Under the pieces are notes generated by a model. The model was given only the letters and a program-made list of their open reading frames with translations, had not been told where the DNA came from and did no database searches. Below are positions 24,601-34,672 of a stretch of DNA of 64,000 bases, piece by piece. Within the stretch, counting starts at the first letter, position 1; every line of letters begins with the position of its first letter. Position numbers and translations under genes: made by a program. The DNA lies in NCBI GenBank assembly GCA_003254885.1, contig QANT01003581.1, positions 62,001-126,000 of the forward strand, in the 5' to 3' direction. The DNA comes from Purshia tridentata (Eukaryota; Streptophyta; Magnoliopsida; Rosales; Rosaceae).

Positions 24601-25975
24601 CAGCTATGACGTTGAATATCTTCCAGCAGCAAAAGAGGATCTAGAAGGAAAACTCTCAGCTGAAAAGGAAGTAGTTGACATGTCAGACCTATACACAGAC
24701 ATTATGAGGAGATCAAACACAGATGGGATTCCAAGAGCCTCTAGTTTATCAAGTATTGACTCCATTATGACTCCCAGTCAAATGTCTGGAGGAGACTTGG
24801 ATACAACCTGCAGTAGCACTCATGCTAGCATTGAACCATCTGAGTATGTGCGTGGCCTAGATCCAAAATCAAAACGACTATCAACTGGAAGGATCAATGT
24901 AACTGCAGAGCCAGAAGTTATTCATCCTCAGCTACCTCTGTCAACAACACCAAATTGGCCAAGGACTCGGTCAAAGTCGAGGACAGATAAAGGATGGACT
25001 GGATTGACAGCCACACATGATTCCTCTAGATCTTCTTGGGGCAATGCTGGAACAAATGATAAAGAAGATATATCATCAACCCTGTCTGATCCAGGTCCAA
25101 TTTGGGATGCTGAACCGAAGTGGGACACCGAACCTAATTGGGATGTGGAAAATCCTATTGAATTGCCAGGGCCATCAGATGATGTGGAAGCAGGAACAAG
25201 GGAAGTTGTTCCTAGGTATGAAGATAAATGGGTTGTGAGTAAGGGCCAGTTTCTTGGTATTCTGGTTTGCAATCATGCGTGCAGAACTGTTCAGAGTTCC
25301 CAAGTGGTGGCACCAAAAGCTGAGCATGATGACAACACCTTGGATTTACTCCTAGTTCATGGAAGTGGGCGATTAAGGCTGTTGAGATTTTTCATGCTGC
25401 TGCAGATGGGTAGACACCTTTCACTGCCATACGTTGAAAATGTCAAGGTATGGGCATTTACTCCAGTAATGCCTTTGCACTTAGGGTTTCGAATAACTGC
25501 ATTTATTGAGACCATGAAGCTGCAATTTGAGTGCATTTCACATGCTGGTTGAAGCAAACAGTAAGTGGCAAAGTTGTCACTTGATTGGCAGATTCTTGAT
25601 CATGTTCTGTCATGGTCCAGAAGAAGACACATGGCAGATTCTTGATCCCGTTCTGTCATTTGTAAAAAGAATAAGAATGCACTTTTAGTTTCCTTTTTTG
25701 TGGTTGGGTTATGGGGATGGAGAGCATCGGAGGTTTATATGCTATTTCTTGTGCAGGTGCTTAATTAAAAAAATACATTAAATTTTATAGAGGGGGCTCT
25801 CTAATTTGGTCTTCCATTGCAGGTAAAATCTGTGAAGATTAAGGCATCAGGAAAGCACACACATAATGGTTGTGGCATTGATGGAGAGCTTTTTTCACTT
25901 AATGGGCAAGTCATTTCTTCTTTACTTCCAGAACAATGCAGACTTATTGGTCGCACCCTTAGCCATCATGGCTGA
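19269..25975 (+). CDS. LCBK1: Sphingoid long-chain base kinase
   Basis: Eight coding exons: 19269-19742, 19881-20252, 21195-21288, 21416-21453, 21857-22003, 23590-23689, 24510-25447 and 25823-25975, giving 771 residues. The enzyme phosphorylates phytosphingosine and dihydrosphingosine to signalling LCB phosphates. The diacylglycerol-kinase-type catalytic domain begins at KMLVILNPRSGRGRS (about 255-269) and contains the nucleotide-binding GGDGIINEVLNGLL (319-332) and IPIGIIPAGSDNS. The N-terminal 250 residues look like the membrane-binding region of ceramide/LCB kinases. A Ser-rich acidic insert of about 200 residues, with WDAEP/WDTEP/WDVEN repeats near 607, precedes the C-terminal lobe, as in Arabidopsis At5g23450. 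Introns 2, 5 and 6 are large and repeat-laden. Extending exon 7 past 25447 meets a stop at 25550-25552. Confidence 0.95.
20454..20927. mobile_element. Fold-back element in LCBK1 intron 2
   Basis: About 474 bp with long imperfect inverted repeats. The left end has GCTTCACGTAAGGATGTTCG and the reverse complement of the right end has GCTTCAAGTAAGGATGTCCT. The match resumes inside: AATGATCGAAACCATCCAT near 20540 pairs with ATGGATGGTTCCGATCATT. The inner part of the right arm is duplicated in tandem (see next entry). No target duplication or coding frame is clear. It sits between spliced exons and should be removed with the intron. Confidence 0.6.
20693..20872. repeat. 90-bp tandem duplication
   Basis: Two copies, 20693-20782 and 20783-20872, apparently identical by eye, beginning AGTTTCCAATTTAGTTGATA. 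They lie in the right arm of the fold-back element. Confidence 0.9.
21671..21697. repeat. (TG)n microsatellite
   Basis: About 13 TG units in LCBK1 intron 4, followed by a T-rich segment. Confidence 0.85.
23457..23571. repeat. Tandem duplication with (TA)n cores
   Basis: Two copies of about 57 bp, starting at 23457 and 23514, each CATCTAAATT, then (TA)n, then TTTTTATAAAAAAAA and GTTGAATGA. They lie immediately before the acceptor of LCBK1 exon 6. Confidence 0.8.
23962..24044. repeat. Short inverted repeat in LCBK1 intron 6
   Basis: ACCATTGACCATGAAAAT on the left pairs with ATTTTTATGGTCAATGGT on the right, with further complementary bases between. It may be a relic MITE or a simple hairpin. 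Confidence 0.5.
24127..24275. repeat. Tandem duplication with (CT)n cores
   Basis: Two copies starting at 24127 and 24199. Each reads GATTGTTTCAAAGAATAAT, (CT)n, C-run, then CAGTAAATAGATATCACCAA. The CT run is longer in the second copy. The copies lie in LCBK1 intron 6. Confidence 0.85.
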
Positions 25976-26392
25976 CGACCATGCATCTTCTTCTGGACCT
26001 CTTTATTGGGTGCTAGGGGCATCTATTCTCTTTTTCACTTATGGAATATGCAAGATTGTTCATATACCTACTAGAAGACCTTGTGCACTATTTTCTGTTT
26101 GACCCTTAGCCTTTGCACCTTTAAACAGCTGAGGCGCCTGTAAATTTTTTGTTCGGCTATGTTTATCTGTTGTTTATTGGTTTCTGGCTCTTATTTCATT
26201 TGCGGATTATGTAACCTTGGCCCTCTTTTGCTATCTGGTGCGAGCTGCTTGTGTATTTACGACTCTGGTACTCACTTTCCTGTGATCATCGTAATATGAT
26301 ATTTATTTTGTCAACAAATTGATCAGCCATCAATTCTTGAGATAGTAATATATATACACATCAAAACCTGGAGGGAACGGAATAGATTTTAT

Positions 26393-27048
26393 TAGGGGTG
26401 TACACGGATCGGTTATCTAATTCACAAATCATTATCCATATCCAATTCACAATTTATGGTATAGCAATTTTCATATTCATATCTGATTCACAAATTCGGA
26501 TATTCACAAAATCGGATCGAACAACGAATAATATCTAAATAATAACATAAAAATTATTTAGCAAGTACACAACATAAAAATTATCTCTCAAATTAATTTA
26601 ATAGTTACACAATATAAAATTCAGAAATTAAGACAAGCTTCAAACATAACAAGTTTCTACTTTCTAGTAGTCCTAAACTATATACTATATATATGTATAG
26701 TTTTTATAATAGATTTTATTGTCAAACTAATTTAAAATACCCTAAACTTAAATTATATAATAACATAGATTATAAACTATAATAGGGACTTTGATTTACT
26801 ATATAATAAGAATTAAACATATACAAACATATATAAACTATATAAAAATTTAATATATATAATTTGCGGATCGGATCGGATATATCCGTGGTTTTCAATA
26901 TTGATATCCATATCCGATCCACAAATTGCAGATCAAATCGAATCGATATCCACAAATAAGAAAGTACGAATTGAATCGGTACAATATCCATAAATTGTGG
27001 ATCAAATCGGATCAGTAAGTAAATTTTCGATATATTTATACACCCCTA
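26393..27048. mobile_element. hAT-like MITE
   Basis: Ends are TAGGGGTGTACAC on the left and ATACACCCCTA on the right, inverted. The 8 bases outside are GATTTTAT and AATTTTAC, a plausible but degraded 8-bp target duplication of hAT type. The interior of about 650 bp is AT-rich with several copies of a GGATCGGAT-like motif and has no transposase. It lies between LCBK1 and the FTR gene. Confidence 0.55.
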
Positions 27049-27159
27049 AATTTTACCCAGTTGCATTCTTTTGGGCAATAATAATGATCCTTAGTTCCTT
27101 ACTAAATACATTTTCAAGCTAAAACGATTGGCTCGAGGCTCGAGGAAACACTAGAGGAG

Positions 27160-27290
27160 TAAATTGAGAGCTCGGTAGAGTGGTTAATGACCATTCGTTT
27201 GCGATGAGGGAGAATCAAGTTGTGATGCTCACTTTCACACACCTGTCAGGATTTCAGTGAGATTTTTAATTTATTAATTTATTATATTTA
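27160..27290 (+). repeat. Possible tRNA-derived SINE remnant
   Basis: GCTCGGTAGAGTGGTTAATG resembles a tRNA-type A box, and a diverged B-box-like GAATCAAGTT follows about 55 bases later. An AT-rich tail follows. It does not fold as a tRNA by eye. This is a tentative call. Confidence 0.25.
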
Positions 27291-27487
27291 AATTAATAGA
27301 ATATAAACAAGTATCATATTATGTTTAAGGGTATATAAAAAAACATTTTAATATTATATATATATATAAAAGGAATTCTGAGATTAATATGAGAAATAAT
27401 AAGAAATAGGAGAAGAGTGATTGAGTGTCTACGGAGAGGTATTAGATAAGAATGATAAGATAGACGGTAGAGAGGCAGACAGAAACG

Positions 27488-27934
27488 ATGAGTATAGCAA
27501 GAGTGGGCTTATTAAGCTCAGGCACAGCCGGAGATGGCGGACACATGAAATCATTATCATTTTGTTTCCCTTGTTCTTGGAAAGCCTCATTTCCACCTGA
27601 CAAACTGAGTCTCACCGGTCTCGCCCCAAGGAGGAAAAGTAGAAGGATTATTTGCGAGGTCGCTATCAGATCAGACTCCGAGGCCGCCGCATCCAGCAAG
27701 ATCGGAGCTAGGGTTAGGGTGAAGGTACCTCTGAAGGTGTACCACGTGCCGAGAGTGCCGGAGGTGGACATAACTGGCATGGAAGGTGAGCTCAAGCAGT
27801 ACGTTGGCCTCTGGAAGGGCAAGCGGATTTCGGCTAATCTCCCTTATAAGGTGCAGTTCTTTGTCGATGTCCAAGACCGTGGCGCTGTTAAGTTCTTCGC
27901 CCATCTCAAGGAGGACGAATTCGATTACCTTTGA
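27488..27934 (+). CDS. FTRA: Ferredoxin-thioredoxin reductase, variable (alpha) subunit
   Basis: Intronless, 148 residues, ATG at 27488. The variable subunit holds the catalytic 4Fe-4S/disulfide subunit of FTR in the chloroplast stroma, where electrons from ferredoxin reduce thioredoxins in the light. The first 60 or so residues are Ser/Arg-rich and acid-poor, as in a transit peptide, with a likely cleavage near RRIICEVAI. The conserved SH3-like domain follows: IGARVRVKVPLKVYHVPRVP, a DITGMEG turn, YVGLWKGKRISANLPYKVQF and the closing FFAHLKEDEFDYL. The subunit has no catalytic cysteine of its own. The nearest gene upstream in the same direction is LCBK1, 1.5 kb away, the arrangement I recall for At5g23440/At5g23450. 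Length and motifs match the family. Confidence 0.93.
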   Translation: MSIARVGLLSSGTAGDGGHMKSLSFCFPCSWKASFPPDKLSLTGLAPRRKSRRIICEVAIRSDSEAAASSKIGARVRVKVPLKVYHVPRVPEVDITGMEGELKQYVGLWKGKRISANLPYKVQFFVDVQDRGAVKFFAHLKEDEFDYL

Positions 27935-29278
27935 ATCCTTTGATCAAATGTTTCATCCATATATATCAGGCTATTACCCTTTCTCTCTCTCTCTCTCATT
28001 ATCTATCAAATGACAGTAGCCACATCACATGGATTGTATTTTATTTGTATCTATTTTACACCAATAGACATCTCATTCTCCTGTCATTATTACCATTGCT
28101 TTCTATTTCAGATAGCTTTCAAGCTTCTTCAGTCGTATCTAGTTGATCTTGTTGGTTTAACCAATCTATTAAATTGATTAAGCATTGGTGTTAGCAATTA
28201 ACTAATGTAACAAAGCAGAGCTATTTTGGTATTGTTGAAATTTGGTTAGGCAAAGAGGGCTTCCAAACTGGGTAACCTGCCCATTACCCAACCGTTAGCT
28301 AGAGTTGCATTGATACATTACAAAAGAGACTATTTTGCCTTATTGTTTCATAGGCTGGAATTGATAAGAGAGGTTACTGTTGTGGCATCCTGGAGTTCTT
28401 GAATTGATTGCGTTAATGGTCATGGAGGTGGATTATAATGCTAATCCCAGGTTATTTAATCGAGTCTCGCAAACAAGAAATTAGTATATCATTGCTAGGA
28501 AGCTTAGTTGTTCAAGGCACTTTTGCTGGACGTTAATTAGGATAATTTAAAAACAGGACATTATCTGTGGAATGTGCCCTGAGCCCTGAGCTAGTTTGCT
28601 CAAGACACTGGGCTTTTTATCACATGTTCAACGATTACCAGAATCCAATATTCAGTCCAAATTCAACTAGATTATAGAAGGTTTTTTCATTGTTGAGTAT
28701 TCTATTTTTAGCAGGGTTAGGGTTGGCATAGAACTGATCTCTTCAGGATTACATGTTGATGATAATTTCTTAGTTTATACTTCTAATATGTTCTCTTTCT
28801 GTTTTTCCACCGTGCTTATAAGACTCACACTTTCTACTTTAGTTTGTTCCTGGACTTTATACTGGATTCAGTTAATTACTGAAGGTTTTTATGCTCTTAG
28901 TTGAATGTTATGGTCCATTGGAACGATCTGTATATGAATTCTTAGCCTTAATACCAGGGTGAACCCAGAAAACTGGTATAAATTTGCTTATACAGTGAGA
29001 ATAGAAGCCTAAGCTTATGTGGAGCTTTAATGTCATCTTCATTATATTTTTTCTTTAAAGCAGACTGCTACCTTCATTTTTATCAGTAAGGAAGTCAGCC
29101 TTTTGCTTGCTTCTTTTTTTTATGTAGTGTAGGCGTTGGTGAAACTGAAGCTCATTAGTATATGTATTGGAAGGAGATATTGTGAATTTAGCAGTCTATA
29201 GCTAAGTGCAACTGAAGCTCTATAGCATGTTTTTTTTTTTTTACGGATGCGTATAGCATGTGCTTCTATACAAGTTAA
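27935..29278. other. FTR 3' flank, nothing recognised
   Basis: Holds the FTR 3' UTR at its left, with a (CT)n run near 27980. The rest is AT-rich sequence without recognisable genes. Confidence 0.4.
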
Positions 29279-29726
29279 GGGGAGTGTAGTGTATATAGAT
29301 TTATAAAGACTTTTATAGATTTTTTTCAAGTTGCAGGCTTTTGCAGAATTTATAGATTTTTATAGAGTTCTACAGAGTTTTACAGAGTCTATAGAAATCC
29401 TTATAAATCCGCAGAAAATAGGTCAGATTTATAATGACTTTGAAATACACATAAAAGTCTTCCAAAGTCTTTAGAAATCCATCATTAAATGAAGTCTATA
29501 AAAGTTTATGACTTTTTGAATACACATAGATTTTTATGGACTTTTTAAAAGTCATTAAAAGTCTTAATTGAATACCATATGACTTTTATAGACTCTTTAA
29601 TATTCTTAATTGAATACATATAGATTTTTATCTACTTTTTTAAAGTCTTTAAAAGTCTTAATTGAATACCACATGACTTTTAAACTCTATAAAAGTTTTT
29701 TAAAATCCATATACAATAAACTCCAC
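29279..29726. mobile_element. PIF/Harbinger-like MITE
   Basis: About 450 bp. The left end reads GGGGAGTGTAGTGTATATAG and the reverse complement of the right end reads GTGGAGTTTATTGTATATGG. TAA flanks both ends (29276-29278 and 29727-29729), matching the 3-bp target duplication of Harbinger/Tourist elements. The interior repeats AAAGTCTTAATTGAATACC-type motifs three times and has no coding frame. Confidence 0.6.
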
Positions 29727-29729
29727 TAA

Positions 29730-31002
29730 GTTCTTCTATACAACACATACGCAAAGACTATTAATAATGGCCATCCAAAAGAATCCTATGGTTGACATTG
29801 TGCCACTTCATTCATGTTTTAATTTTTTTTTGGTTCACTGTACATTGTTCTTTTTGTTACATCACTGTTCATTGTTCTTTAAATGAGAGACCTCTCTTTT
29901 CATCACTTGCAGAGAGCTCCTCTCATTAGTCGCCTCCTACATTTCCTTCTCTCTTTTTATCAATAAACCACCATTTTATCTCTACCTAAGCTCCCTCTCG
30001 TATTGTTACTAATGGGTTTCCTCATTATCAAGTCTAATTCTTTTTCAACAGCTTTAAATTTGATAATTTGTAGAAGGTGGGTATATGAGATGGAGGTGAG
30101 GTGAGGTGAGGTGAGGTGAGAGCGGAACTTGTATGGTTGTAGAGAAATAAAGATGATTTACTGATGAAGATAGAGAATGAGTTGTAGAGGAGAAGAGGTA
30201 CTCTGCAAATGATGGAAAGAGAGAAGGTCCCTTCATGTATGCACGACAGAACAGCGACAAAAAATAAATATTTAAGGTTTAAACGGTACAATGTAAACAA
30301 TTTGGATGGGCATAAGTTTGATGGCCCATAATTAATACTCTCGTACAGTTTGGGTACCGAAAAAATATGGTAGAGGATCCACTTCATTTGGGAGTTCTTC
30401 CTTCACTCTGTGCGCCACGGCCTTCCTTGGTTGATTTAGGGGAACTAGCATTTTGCAAATATTTATAATACCGTCATATTTGTAACAAGCATGACCTACT
30501 CAATTTAGTAAAAAGTACCATTATTACCACCGAGCGCTCATAAATTCAAATTTTCTATTTGTTAAATTATGCTTGACTTTTACAAGAAAAACAAAGAATT
30601 TATATTCTACGAGTATTAAAATAATAGTTACAATTTTTTTAAGATTTATTACTTCTAAGGACAAAAAACTCCTTCAATTACTCAAAAGTTCATTCACCTA
30701 ATTTTTACCCAAAATAACAGTTTGTGTGTTGGCCAGTAAGGTCAAGAAATGCATTTTCAGGGTCAACTCAATTTAGAGAAAAGCAGAAATTTTGACAGGC
30801 ATATGAGGTCAAAACTAAATGCTGCAACTCAATGATACAGGAAATAATATCCATGCACAAACAAGAAAACCATCAGTTCCCTCTGGAAACAATATAAAGA
30901 CATAAATATGAAATTCACATTTCATTCCTTAAAACTCATTCTCTCACGAAAGCTGTGTCTTTGTGATCAATTGTACCTTCAACATAAGCTCGTCGGACAT
31001 CA
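29730..31002. other. Intergenic between MITE and DUF789 gene
   Basis: AT-rich. A pentanucleotide run (GGTGA)n lies at about 30094-30120. The right edge should hold the 3' UTR of the DUF789 gene. Open frames on the minus strand near 30.0-30.4 kb have no recognisable domains. Confidence 0.4.
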
Positions 31003-34000
31003 CTACCGACGAGACATGAAGAAATTGAAGTCATGGTGCTGGAATTTGTGTTGCTTCAACCATGAATTTGCAGCATTCAGATAAGAGGCAATCATTTCCT
31101 TATCCTCAGTCTCAGGATTTGTCCAAAATTCCCCATACATCTTATAATAGGCCACCGCAAAAGGAGGAAGAACTACTTCACCTTTGCTGCCATCTCTTTC
31201 TACCACCCTGCCTCCATGTTCCTTTCCCAATGAATTAATGCACTCAAACCTCTCATCTTTCTCTGATATTGTACCAACAAATGAAAAAGGAAAAAGTTCA
31301 GTTCCAACCATATTATAAAGTTTCAGAAACTTTGATCTTATCACAAAACTCACCTTCATATATACCATACATAAATTACACGTTATTTCAAGATAAATGA
31401 AAGTGTATCAATATATACCAAAGTCAAATATCAAACATATAAAGGTAAAAACCTGTCCCGAAGACAAATACATTTTTTTATAACTAGGGTAAAATCCCAC
31501 CAATGCCCATAAAATTAGAAAAGATAATCCCCATAGAATTTATTAATATAAAGGATAAGTGTTAATATAATCCCCATGGATATATATGAGAAGGCCCCTT
31601 TAAATGGAGAAATTACTATGTATAACCGTTGACTCATTTTAGTCATAATGAGGTATCACTTGTAGGGCCCACTCCGTATTGTAGTTTAATAATTAGAGTT
31701 ATATACTCGTCCAAATAAATGATTCATTAAAAACATGATGTCGGAATCAAAGATATTAAATCTCATAAAAGGTATAAAACAAGAAAGATAGAATATATAA
31801 ATGTAATTAAGTATGCTTAGAAAAGTAAACAAAGCATGCATAGAAATCAAAATAAGTTGGGAGACAGAGAAAGGGAAGACAGTTTACCTTGAAAAGAGGA
31901 TAATGTGTGATAAGTGATGAAACATGCAGATAATTCCTTCACATTCCTTGCCAATGGAATTTGATAGATAGGGTACCTAACAAACAGTGAAGAAGCAAGC
32001 ATTTGTAAGATAGAAGAGAATGAGGAACATTCGAGAGATCGATCCACAAATGGAAAACGATTAGTATTGGATTCCTCACTTGAGAATTAGAAGAATAAAT
32101 CATACATACCAAGCAACAGCAATCCAGCTATAAGGAGAGGGCTCCAAGCTTTGAAACTTGGACAAGCCAGGATAAGTCTGAGCTAATTCAATGATCTGAA
32201 ACATCCCATTACATATAATTAGTTGTATTAAATTTAAAGAAATAGAGAATATATTATTCGGATACTTACCTTGTCAGTAAAGGGAAGTCTATCATAAGGA
32301 CTAGTAGTTTCATTGTACTGGAAATACAGGTGGTCACTGGTAGAATCATCTGAGGTCCTACTCAAAACAAACAGATTTTTTGTCACTCTCCAGTTTCGTT
32401 GTTGTTACCAGTTTGAGCGAAGAAAGAGGAAAATTAACTGATTTTAAATACCTGGAATACTTATTGGGTTTCCTAGTATATATTTGGAGAGCAGATAAGG
32501 ATGGAGAATAGTACTGTACGGCACTATCTCCACTGTTCAATAGAATCGGGACACCAGCACCAAAGCAACTCCACTCTCTGTAAAACTCCCAAAGCTCCTT
32601 CAAGGAGAAGCACCACCCATTCTGCATTAAATATTCATCTTTAAATATATTTTTATTAGTCTAAAAATAGGAATTGAAGCCGCAATAGCACCACCCTCCT
32701 ACCATAAATTAATGAATTCATTTTGAGGATCTCCTCCTATATACAAAAATCACAAAATTTTCTATGCCATTCAATATTAAAGACTCCAATTAGTTCAATG
32801 AGGAGATAAAAGTAAAAATAAACTCAAACGATCAAACCCTAAGATTTATATTTTCAATTTCCATCACCTCAATATTCCAGTTGACACTAGCTAATGGCAC
32901 GCATAAGCCTTTTTTCTATTTTGTATTAAAGAAGAAAGCACAACGTACAGTTACATGAAGAAATTGCAGTTATATATATAGATGCTCCAATTTGTAATAA
33001 ACAAATCATGTTGAGACATGACTTAATGGTGCATAAGGTGTTGGATGTTTCAATGATGGTTCGTCTGATGGCTAGCTGCAGTTGTTGGGGACAATATATA
33101 GCTAGATGTCTAACACGCGTTGAGGAGTGGGATGGCTAGGTTTGAAGAAATTGTACACAAGAAAGACAAGCTAGGTTGGGTTTGAAATTGATAGAAGGGC
33201 AATTGATTTGTGAAAAATAGAGATCTGGGTAATGTATATGTGTGTGTGGAGGAGGAGAATTTTCAGACTAATATCTTTTCCAATTAATGGGATTTCTCAC
33301 AACATTTGAACACTTTAGAAGAAGGGTTTGAATATTGCGACACATTTCATTGAAGAGGGTCACATTATATGTAAATTTAAATTATAGATTAGGTTGACTC
33401 TTGAACGAATTTATAGTTAGATTCAATTGTTTGGCAAAAAGAACATTTTCTTATTTTCGCAACATGTAGGTGTATAGGATGTAGAATATGTTAGAACTTA
33501 GATATATAGTATTTTTCTTGCACTAATGTGAGGTTAAGATATGAGCATGAGATGCCATTCTCAGACTTGGTATAATACTCCTGAAAATATGTTACATTTT
33601 ACATGAGAATATATATTGAATACCCATAAAGGGGAGAATTGATATAATAGGGTCTGCCACTCTCATCCCCTAAGAATGAATTTGTATATATTATATATGG
33701 TCTTTTATAATTTTACCATCGTATATATTAAGTTATCATTTTAAAATTTTAATAAGGTTTTTATGACAAATAATGCACACATTCCTAATGTTAAATACAC
33801 AAAAAAAAGGATATTATTGAAAAATTAATCGAAAATTCCTATTTTAATACACAAACACTCAAATGAAAATAACATTCTCATCTTTGTAGATATAGTAATG
33901 ACATTTTCAAATAACTCATTTTATGAAACAAACCCTACCTAGACTTTATATGTGTTTTAAGTCTTAGGGCTTGGGTTAACGAACGTAGCCATGAAGTTAC

Positions 34001-34672
34001 AAAAAACCTACATTTAATTATGCTAAGACTTGCGTATGTAATAAATTTTGTAAAAGCTTCATCATCCAACATATTATTTCTGATACAAAGAAAGTACAAA
34101 ATGTGAGATTCGAATTTTGGCAGCGGAATACATACGCGGAGATATAAGGCCTTCGATATATCCACATCATCCAACATCATTTATGATTACAAAAAATGTA
34201 AAATAGGGTGAGATTCGAATTTTGGAGGCGGATTACGCGGAGATACAAGCCCTCCACATGATCCAAGTTTGTTCATGCAGTCTTTTGATTTTCTTACAAT
34301 AATAAGGGCTGCAAGGCGTAAGCTAAAGGGTACAGAGATGTAATATTAGGCACAAGATTAAACAATTGGTACTTATCCTACTGTGTTAGATCATATCTAC
34401 ATCTGCATATATATATACTACTACTCCTACTCATGAACAGCAGGATCTAAATTACAGCTAGCCACAATGTTTATATATATATCTCAATTAAGAGAAGAGA
34501 ATATGTAATTAAGGAGAAACCAAAGGAAATGAAATTGTATTCATGATCACGTACGTACCTTGGGAAGCTCCTGAGCAAGGACTGAGGGAGTTGTAGATTG
34601 AAGAAAAGATTGGAAGTTGGAATATTCATCGGGATTACATAGCAAAGGCATGTCCCAGGGAGAGAGTGGCAT
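31003..34672 (-). CDS. DUF789 family protein
   Basis: Six coding exons: 34559-34672, 32452-32621, 32270-32357, 32110-32195, 31888-31976 and 31003-31262, giving 268 residues; all phases agree. The family is plant-specific with no assigned function. Family signatures seen: NLQSFLQSTTP-like start (NFQSFLQSTTPSVLAQELPK), LKELWEFYREWSCFGAGVP, SDSTSDHLYFQYNETTSPYDRLPF, then LEPSPYSWIAVAWYPIYQIP and the C-terminal VLPPFAVAYYKMYGEFW. No signal peptide or membrane segment is seen. Arabidopsis At5g23380, from memory about 300 residues, is the likely counterpart. Intron 1 is 1.9 kb and contains a 105-bp tandem repeat. The ATG at 34670-34672 gives the family's N-terminus; a second Met lies seven codons on. 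Confidence 0.88.
34061..34268. repeat. Diverged 105-bp tandem repeat in DUF789 intron 1
   Basis: Units begin at 34061 and 34166 with ATCATCCAACAT, and each contains GAGATTCGAATTTTGG and ACGCGGAGATA. The copies have drifted and differ by small gaps. Confidence 0.75.

Noticed and set aside
25448-25552. Alternative LCBK1 C-terminus by reading past exon 7
   Set aside because: GTATGG donor is good and exon 8 restores the conserved kinase C-lobe; the extension resembles nothing and is most simply intron.
27160-27240. tRNA gene suggested by GGTAGAGTGGTTAATG
   Set aside because: No acceptor stem or convincing TPsiC arm pairs by eye; kept only as a possible SINE remnant.
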